Shown one piece after another: positions 58,898-64,000 of a stretch of DNA of 64,000 nt. The stretch spans positions 620,001-684,000 of the forward strand of contig NZ_FOIK01000001.1 of NCBI RefSeq assembly GCF_900111565.1, read 5' to 3'. Made by a program: the position numbers and the translations under genes. Numbering within the stretch: the first letter of the stretch is position 1; each line of letters opens with the position of its first letter. Origin of the DNA: Paenibacillus sp. NFR01 (GTDB taxonomy: Bacteria; Bacillota; Bacilli; Paenibacillales; Paenibacillaceae). The notes under the pieces are model-generated. The model was given only the letters and a program-made list of their open reading frames with translations. It was not told the DNA's origin and searched no databases.

Positions 58898-61606
58898 GTG
58901 AACGCGCGTATGTCCAGTCATCCCGGCGGGGGCAGCCCGGACGGCCGCAAGGCTGTTGATTTTTCAAAGAAGCGGGGATCATTGAAGGTATTTATCGGGT
59001 TTTCGCCCGGGGTCGGCAAGACCTATGCGATGTTATGCAGCGCCCAGAAAGAACAAAATGAGGGCAAGGACGTCGTAGTCGGCTATATCCAGAATTATAA
59101 GCGCTCCAGTCTCCAGCCGCTTCTGGATGAACTGGAGCCGTTGCCTCTGTTAACCTCGCGGGTCTCCGCCTCCGGGGTGCAGGAATTCGACCTGGATGCC
59201 GCGCTTAAACGGAAACCGCAGCTGATCGTGGTCGATAATCTGGCCCACCGCAACCATGAAAGCGCCCGGCACAAAAAGCGGTATCAGGATGTGGAGGAGC
59301 TTCTCCGCGCGGGCATCGACGTCTATACCACGCTGAATATCCAGCAATTGGAGAGCCTGACGGATATCGTGTCCCCGATGATCGCTTTTGTCCAGCCGGA
59401 ACGGATTCCCGATCAGATCCTGGATCATGCGGATTTTATTGAACTAATCGACGGCGATCCGGATGAGCTGATCCTGAAGTTCAACAACAACCTGATCTTT
59501 CAGGATGAGGAGGAGAAAAACGCATATGCGCCGTTGTACCAGAAGGACAGGCTCGTCGCGCTCCGGGAAATCGCCCTCCGCGTTGCCTCCCAGCAGCTGA
59601 GCCGGATTGCCGCCCGCCTGCTCGTGCAGGGCAAACGGAACGACGAAACGATCAAGGATCATGTTCTGGTCTGCTTGTCGTCCGCCAAATCCAACCAGAA
59701 GGTGATACGCACCGCGGCAAGAATGGCGGAAGTATTTCATGCCCGCTTTACGGCGCTTTATGTGGAGACCTCGGAGAGCCGTGTCCAGGATCGAAACGAG
59801 TCCGCAGCCCTGCGGGAGAACTTCCGGTTGGCGGAACAGCTGGGCGCGCAGATTGCCACCGTGTACGGGGACGATATTCCATTGCAGATTTCGGAATACG
59901 TGAAGACGAGCCGGGTCTCGAAAATCGTGCTGGGCCGGTCGTTGAACCGGCGGAGCCGCTTCTCGATGGCGACGACCGTGGATAAGCTGATCGCGGCGGT
60001 TCCCAATACCGAGACCTATATCATTCCATACAGCCAGTCATCGTTCAAAAACCGCTTCCGGATGTTCAGCCTGGCGCCGGTTTTTTCGGTAACGGACGTA
60101 ATCAAAACGCTGGCGATTCTGACGGTATGTACGCTGCTGGGCTTATGGTTTTATGCGCTGGGGCTCCGGGAAGCCAATGTTATTACTTTGTATATCCTGG
60201 GAGCGCTGGTGAACGCCATGATTACCCAGGGAAGATTGTACAGCGGATTTACCTCCTTTATCAGCGTGCTGGTGTTTAATTATTTTTTCACGGAACCGCG
60301 CTTTTCGTTTCAGGCATATGATCCAAGCTATCCCGTGACCTTTCTGGTGATGCTGGTAGCTTCTTTCCTAACGAGTACGCTCACGCTGCGGGTTCGAATG
60401 CAGGCCAAACATTCCGCACAGAAGGCCTACCGCACCGAAGTGCTGCTGGAGACCAACCGGAAATTGCAGCAGGCTGGCGATGCCGCAGCGATTCTGGAGG
60501 AAACCGGCCGGCAGCTGGTGAAGCTTCTGGAACGGACCGTCGTGATGTACCCGGTTGTGAACGGCAAGACGGCAAGCCCGTTATTGATTCCAAAGTCCGG
60601 TTTTTCTTTTGAGGAACAGCAGGAGCTGGCCGGGGAGAAGGAACGGATTGTGGCCGATTGGGTCGTGCGCAACAATAAACGTGCAGGGGCGACGACAGAT
60701 ACGTTTTCCAATGTCCGCTTTCTGTACCTGGCGGTCCGCGGCGGAGCGGAAGAGGTCTATGCCGTTGCCGCCGTTGATGTCGGGCAGGAAGCGCCGCTCG
60801 AAGTCTTCGAGAAAAGCCTCATGATCGCGATGCTCGGCGAATGCGCCCTTGCCCTGGAGAAAGAAACGCTGTATGAACGCCAAAAAAGCATTTCGATGCA
60901 AATTCAACAGGAGCAGCTCCGGGCCAACCTGCTGCGCGGAATATCCCATGATCTCCGCACGCCGCTGACCAGCATATCCGGCAATGCAGGCATGTTGATC
61001 AACAATACGGCGGTATTAAGCGATGAGCAGCGAAAAAGCCTTTACAGCGATATTTTCGACGACTCCATCTGGCTGATTCACTTGGTCGAGAATGTTCTGG
61101 CGATCAGCCGGATCGAAAACGGTGCGCTCCATCTGAACTTTCAGGTCGAATTGATCGAAGATGTCATTCTGGAGGCAATTCAGCATGTAAAACGCAACAA
61201 AAACAGCCATTCCCTCCATTCGGTTATGCAGGATGAGCTGCTGATGGCCGATATGGATTCCCGGCTGATCGTTCAGGTGATTGTGAATCTGATCGATAAC
61301 GCGATCAAATATACTCCGGCAGGCACTGCAATCTCGATCACGGCGAGACAGGATGGGGATTACGCTCTGATCGAAGTTTCAGATGAAGGTCCGGGCATCC
61401 CGGACGAGGATAAACCGCGGATCTTCGATACGTTCTTCACGCTCAACCGCAAGGTGGATGGCCGCCGCGGTCTGGGCCTGGGGCTTTCGCTGTGCAAATC
61501 CATTGTTGAGGCGCATGGCGGAACCATTGGCTTGCAGGACCACTATCCCCGCGGAACGACATTTTGGTTCAACATACCCGTATCTGAGGTGACGATACAT
61601 GAATAA
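58898..61606 (+). CDS. kdpD: Sensor histidine kinase KdpD
   Basis: A 902-residue potassium/turgor sensor. The N-terminal KdpD domain (about 28-235) has the Walker A-like GFSPGVGKTY and YTTLNIQQLESL. A universal-stress-protein domain follows (about 250-370), then four close membrane helices (about 400-500), a GAF-like region, HisKA with GISHDLRTPLTS (H684), and the ATPase domain with GLGLGLSLCKSI. It phosphorylates KdpE when potassium is low. The GTG at 58898 has a nearby AGGAAG; an ATG at 58910 is the alternative. Full-length, unlike the short KdpD of some Bacilli. Overlaps kdpE by 8 bases. Confidence 0.93.
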   Translation: MNARMSSHPGGGSPDGRKAVDFSKKRGSLKVFIGFSPGVGKTYAMLCSAQKEQNEGKDVVVGYIQNYKRSSLQPLLDELEPLPLLTSRVSASGVQEFDLDAALKRKPQLIVVDNLAHRNHESARHKKRYQDVEELLRAGIDVYTTLNIQQLESLTDIVSPMIAFVQPERIPDQILDHADFIELIDGDPDELILKFNNNLIFQDEEEKNAYAPLYQKDRLVALREIALRVASQQLSRIAARLLVQGKRNDETIKDHVLVCLSSAKSNQKVIRTAARMAEVFHARFTALYVETSESRVQDRNESAALRENFRLAEQLGAQIATVYGDDIPLQISEYVKTSRVSKIVLGRSLNRRSRFSMATTVDKLIAAVPNTETYIIPYSQSSFKNRFRMFSLAPVFSVTDVIKTLAILTVCTLLGLWFYALGLREANVITLYILGALVNAMITQGRLYSGFTSFISVLVFNYFFTEPRFSFQAYDPSYPVTFLVMLVASFLTSTLTLRVRMQAKHSAQKAYRTEVLLETNRKLQQAGDAAAILEETGRQLVKLLERTVVMYPVVNGKTASPLLIPKSGFSFEEQQELAGEKERIVADWVVRNNKRAGATTDTFSNVRFLYLAVRGGAEEVYAVAAVDVGQEAPLEVFEKSLMIAMLGECALALEKETLYERQKSISMQIQQEQLRANLLRGISHDLRTPLTSISGNAGMLINNTAVLSDEQRKSLYSDIFDDSIWLIHLVENVLAISRIENGALHLNFQVELIEDVILEAIQHVKRNKNSHSLHSVMQDELLMADMDSRLIVQVIVNLIDNAIKYTPAGTAISITARQDGDYALIEVSDEGPGIPDEDKPRIFDTFFTLNRKVDGRRGLGLGLSLCKSIVEAHGGTIGLQDHYPRGTTFWFNIPVSEVTIHE

Positions 61607-62294
61607 ACCGTTCATTCTGGTCGTGGAAGACGACACGCCGATCCGCAAATTGATTACCACGACGCTGGAGACGCAAGGCTACCGCTATCAATCGGCCTCC
61701 ACCGGCGAAAGCGCAATAATGGAGGCGTCGACCCGGCAGCCTGACCTGATGATTCTGGATTTGGGGCTGCCCGACATGGACGGGGTGGAGATTATCCGAA
61801 AAATCCGCACCTGGTCCACCTTGCCGATCATTGTGGTCAGCGCCCGCAGCGAGGACCGGGACAAAATCGACGCGCTGGATGCCGGCGCGGATGATTTTTT
61901 GACCAAACCCTTTAGTGTCGAAGAGCTGCTGGCAAGGCTGCGGGTAAGCCTGCGGAGGCTTCAATATGACAGAGACAGACCGCATATGGATTCTTCCGTC
62001 TTCGTCAACGGCCAGCTCCGGATCGATTATGCCGCGGGCTGTGTCTGGCTGCAGGACGAAGAAGTCCATTTAACGCCAAGCGAATATAAGCTGCTGTGTC
62101 TGCTTGCCAAACATGTAGGCAAAGTGCTTACGCATAATTACATCCTTCATGAGATTTGGGGTAATCATCCTTACGATACTCCGGCACTGCGCGTCTTTAT
62201 GGCGACATTGCGCAAAAAAATCGAGCTGCCCGGCCATCCCAAGCTGATCCAAACCCATATCGGCATCGGGTACCGGATGCTGGCGGAGCAATAA
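61599..62294 (+). CDS. kdpE: Response regulator KdpE
   Basis: A 231-residue OmpR/PhoB-class regulator. The receiver has D11/D12, phosphoacceptor D54 (in LMILDLGLPD) and a Lys in DDFLTKPF. The C-terminal winged helix contains LTPSEYKLLCLLAKHVGKVL and RVFMATLRKKIE. It should activate the kdp transporter operon; direct repeats with 11-bp period at 58796 and 63538 are likely sites, which would also make kdpDE autoregulated. The ATG lies within the end of kdpD. Confidence 0.93.
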   Translation: MNKPFILVVEDDTPIRKLITTTLETQGYRYQSASTGESAIMEASTRQPDLMILDLGLPDMDGVEIIRKIRTWSTLPIIVVSARSEDRDKIDALDAGADDFLTKPFSVEELLARLRVSLRRLQYDRDRPHMDSSVFVNGQLRIDYAAGCVWLQDEEVHLTPSEYKLLCLLAKHVGKVLTHNYILHEIWGNHPYDTPALRVFMATLRKKIELPGHPKLIQTHIGIGYRMLAEQ

Positions 62295-62323
62295 GAAAAC
62301 CTACCGCGACAAGGAGTGATACG

Positions 62324-62992
62324 ATGAAGTTGCTGCTCACCTCTGGAGGCGTTATCAACAAAAGCATTCACGACGCGTTGGTTGACATGCTGGGCAAGCC
62401 GATCGCCGACTCGAGCGCCCTGTGCATCCCCACGGCGATGTATGGGCATCCCTGGGTCGGCCCCGGCGTCGAAGCCTGGAAGTTCATCAGCGGGAATTCC
62501 GAGAATCCGATGGTCGACCTGGGCTGGAAGTCCGTCGGCGTACTGGAGCTCACTGCGCTGCCAAGCATCGGCAAAGACCGCTGGGAGCCGCTGGTCAGGG
62601 AGGCGGATGTCCTGCTGGTATCGGGGGGAGACGCCCTTTACCTGTGCTACTGGATGCGGGAGTCCGGACTGGCAGACCTCTTACCGTCGCTGCGCGCCGT
62701 TTATGTGGGAATGAGTGCCGGAAGCATGGTGATGGCACCTAACATCGGGCAATATTTTGTGGGCTGGACGCCGCCCGCCGGTGGCGATGAAACGCTGGGT
62801 GTGGTAGATTTTGCGATATTTCCGCATCTGGACCATGAGCTGCTGCCTGATAACACCATGGCTGCTGCGGAGAAATGGGCGGCGGGCATGCAAGGCCCGG
62901 CTTATGCGATCGATGATCAGACCGCAATTCAAGTGATAGATGGAGCAGCCGAAGTGGTTTCCGAAGGAAACTGGAACTATTTTTCGCGCTGA
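62324..62992 (+). CDS. Peptidase S51-family protein (dipeptidase E-like)
   Basis: A 222-residue protein of the class I glutamine amidotransferase-like fold. The nucleophile serine is in VYVGMSAGSMVMAP, and LLVSGGDALYL is the preceding oxyanion strand; the catalytic His may lie in FPHLDHELLPDN. Peptidase E cleaves Asp-X dipeptides in the cytoplasm. The ATG follows ACAAGGAG, 29 bases past kdpE, so it may be read with kdpDE. A terminator follows. Not known as a Kdp component; its place here may be incidental. Confidence 0.85.
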   Translation: MKLLLTSGGVINKSIHDALVDMLGKPIADSSALCIPTAMYGHPWVGPGVEAWKFISGNSENPMVDLGWKSVGVLELTALPSIGKDRWEPLVREADVLLVSGGDALYLCYWMRESGLADLLPSLRAVYVGMSAGSMVMAPNIGQYFVGWTPPAGGDETLGVVDFAIFPHLDHELLPDNTMAAAEKWAAGMQGPAYAIDDQTAIQVIDGAAEVVSEGNWNYFSR

Positions 62993-63023
62993 TCTGCACA
63001 AAGCATACAGAAATTAGATAAAG

Positions 63024-63074
63024 AAGAGCTGTCCAAGTAGCCGTTTTACGGCATTGGGGCAGCTCTTTTTTTCT
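63024..63074 (+). terminator. Terminator after the S51 peptidase gene
   Basis: AAGAGCTG (63024-63031) pairs with CAGCTCTT (63060-63067), with partial inner pairing, and ends in a long T run. Confidence 0.8.
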
Positions 63075-63180
63075 TTAGGCCATCTTAACTCCGCCGCGCA
63101 AACCCTAACCCTATGCTAATGGCCGGAATGCTAAGCTTTAGAACGTGGGAGAGAGCAAATGAAGGGCGAGGCGAAGCAAC

Positions 63181-63543
63181 ATGAATGATGTGCCAAGAAT
63201 CGTGGGGCTGATGTGTACCGTGCTGGTCGTTTTATATGCGGCGCGCAAAATCACGTTCCGCCTGGAGCTTATAAGAAGCTCGCAGGAGATCGGAGCCTTA
63301 CCGTATGAAGACAGTGCAATCTATAAAGCCGCACAGGCATTTGCGTCGGGGCGTCCCGCGGATGAGGTGAAGCAAGGGTTATCCGGCAGCTATCAGCTGA
63401 ATCCCGGTGACGCGGAGCGGATTATAGCCGCAGCCCTGCCGAACCGGGCCGATGTGGACGGCGGGTACGGCGCATTTTTGCAGGCCGTAAACGATGTGCT
63501 TGGCGGGGACGTTTATCAGCGAACGCTTTTTCGAGAATCTTAA
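63181..63543 (+). CDS. Small membrane-anchored protein upstream of kdpF, unknown function
   Basis: A 120-residue protein with one N-terminal hydrophobic helix (about 6-22, IVGLMCTVLVVLYAA) followed by a soluble part of about 95 residues without a motif I recognise. It lies between kdpDE and kdpF on the same strand. The candidate KdpE repeat at 63538 overlaps its stop, so kdpF has its own promoter after it. The ATG follows GGGCGAGGCGAAG. A nine-codon frame from ATG 63159 overlaps the start and could couple translation. A link to potassium transport is suggested only by position. Confidence 0.65.
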   Translation: MNDVPRIVGLMCTVLVVLYAARKITFRLELIRSSQEIGALPYEDSAIYKAAQAFASGRPADEVKQGLSGSYQLNPGDAERIIAAALPNRADVDGGYGAFLQAVNDVLGGDVYQRTLFRES

Positions 63544-63556
63544 TGCGATCTTAATT
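63538..63556 (+). promoter_or_regulatory. Candidate KdpE site upstream of the kdpF operon
   Basis: TCTTAATGCGATCTTAATT matches the kdpD upstream element over 18 bases, with the same 11-bp direct repeat. A third CTTAATGCG lies at about 63580, about 40 bp downstream, so the operator may have several boxes. Confidence 0.65.
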
Positions 63557-63638
63557 TCGCACCTGAAGTCCTAATCCTGACTTAATGCGGGAAATGTTAC
63601 TCTGATTTACGAGACAGATAGAGAGGGAGGGAGATCCG

Positions 63639-63749
63639 ATGATGGATCTGGTGATGATACTCAGCTTGGCCGCCGCCTTTGGACTGGTGTATTCATTCAT
63701 AATCTGGTGCGGGCGAGTCGTAGGCGAAGCGGAGGGAGAACGTTCATGA
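63639..63749 (+). CDS. 36-residue membrane peptide preceding kdpF
   Basis: Encodes MMDLVMILSLAAAFGLVYSF followed by IIWCGRVVGEAEGERS: one membrane helix with a short charged tail. It has a strong GAGGGAGGGAG site and its TGA overlaps the kdpF ATG (ATGA), so the two are translationally coupled. It looks like a second KdpF-sized peptide in the operon. No name is known to me. The coding evidence is the ribosome binding site, the coupling and the membrane-helix pattern. Confidence 0.7.
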   Translation: MMDLVMILSLAAAFGLVYSFIIWCGRVVGEAEGERS

Positions 63750-63823
63750 GCATCGTTGGCGTATTGACCGTACTGCTGTTTGCGTATCTGGTTTACGTTC
63801 TGGTGAACCCGGAGAAATTCTAA
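63746..63823 (+). CDS. kdpF: K+-transporting ATPase subunit KdpF
   Basis: A 25-residue single-helix peptide, MSIVGVLTVLLFAYLVYVLV then NPEKF. The NPEKF ending is the hallmark of KdpF, which stabilises the KdpABC complex in the membrane. It is read from an ATGA overlap with the preceding peptide and is followed by kdpA 36 bases on. Confidence 0.92.
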   Translation: MSIVGVLTVLLFAYLVYVLVNPEKF

Positions 63824-63859
63824 AATGAACGGTTACGAATAGGTTGAGGAGGGCATAAC

Positions 63860-64000
63860 ATGGCCATTTTACAGATGGTTGCGGTCATTGTAATTTCAAT
63901 TTTGCTGGTAAAGCCGGTGGGAAGCTATATTTATCACGTGTTCTCGGATAGGCCCAACCGTACGGATAAGATATTCGGTCCACTGGAAAAAGGAATATAT
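63860..64000 (+). CDS. kdpA: K+-transporting ATPase subunit KdpA (N-terminal part)
   Basis: The first 47 codons are present; the gene leaves the window. The N-terminus has a membrane helix, then VKPVGSYIYHVFSDRPN and the family segment FGPLEKGIY. KdpA is the potassium channel-like subunit of the ATP-driven high-affinity uptake complex. The ATG follows GAGGAGGGC. Expected to continue with kdpB and kdpC. Confidence 0.92.
   Translation, partial: MAILQMVAVIVISILLVKPVGSYIYHVFSDRPNRTDKIFGPLEKGIY

Overview
The window is chromosomal DNA of a Gram-positive, spore-former-type bacterium, most likely Paenibacillus or a close relative. The evidence is strong purine-rich ribosome binding sites, frequent TTG starts, many U-tailed stem-loop terminators, YesM/YesN-type two-component systems beside sugar ABC transporters, a yojF-bshB2 (bacillithiol) pair and a full Kdp potassium system. 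Most genes lie on the + strand and are GC-rich. One clearly AT-rich stretch (about 52.8-55.6 kb) looks acquired. No rRNA, tRNA, CRISPR array, phage or insertion sequence was recognised.

Layout. 0-1.4 kb: start of a TetR regulator reading out of the window, with a twin palindromic operator, and an APH-fold kinase. 1.5-6.7 kb: a LytTR response regulator, a soluble GHKL histidine kinase and a heterodimeric ABC exporter. 6.9-15 kb: a YesM/YesN pair, a CUT1 sugar ABC transporter (binding protein plus two permeases) and a FAD-dependent oxidoreductase. 15.2-19.2 kb: a GH43 xylosidase-like enzyme, a CE7 acetyl esterase and a stand-alone PTS EIIC. 19.4-37.2 kb: a second YesM/YesN pair, then a 14-kb one-direction cluster with a second CUT1 transporter and five enzymes, GH3, GH38, GH125, GH130 and GH38. 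The transporter should import mannose-rich oligosaccharides, which the cytoplasmic enzymes would trim. 37.4-43 kb: a signalling block with a NarL-type regulator, an 1179-residue hybrid kinase with a tandemly duplicated coiled coil, and a REC-kinase. 43.2-47.2 kb: a GNAT domain fused to a long beta-rich protein, followed by an amidohydrolase. 47.3-52.8 kb: a TagA-like glycosyltransferase, a broken small gene, an SDR epimerase, an XRE regulator, a HAD phosphatase, and a divergent MFS/MarR pair. 52.9-55.5 kb: the AT-rich stretch with two proteins of unknown function. 55.7-58.8 kb: yojF-bshB2, LysR with a divergent quinone-reductase-type flavoprotein, and a small cysteine-rich CWC protein. 58.9-64 kb: kdpD-kdpE, an S51 peptidase, small membrane proteins, kdpF and the start of kdpA.

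How it fits together. Both sugar loci share one plan: a membrane kinase and an AraC-type regulator sense an extracellular sugar and activate the binding protein-permease operon next door. A hairpin sits between the binding-protein gene and the permease genes in each. Neither locus has an ABC ATPase, so a shared MsmX-like ATPase elsewhere is expected. A near-identical direct repeat lies upstream of both kdpD and the kdpF operon and is a good candidate KdpE site. The observations most worth following are the mannoside operon, the GNAT fusion, the AT-rich orphan with a HicA-like tail, the four-copy 22-bp repeat upstream of the second YesM gene, the duplicated coiled coil, and the extra small membrane proteins in the Kdp locus.
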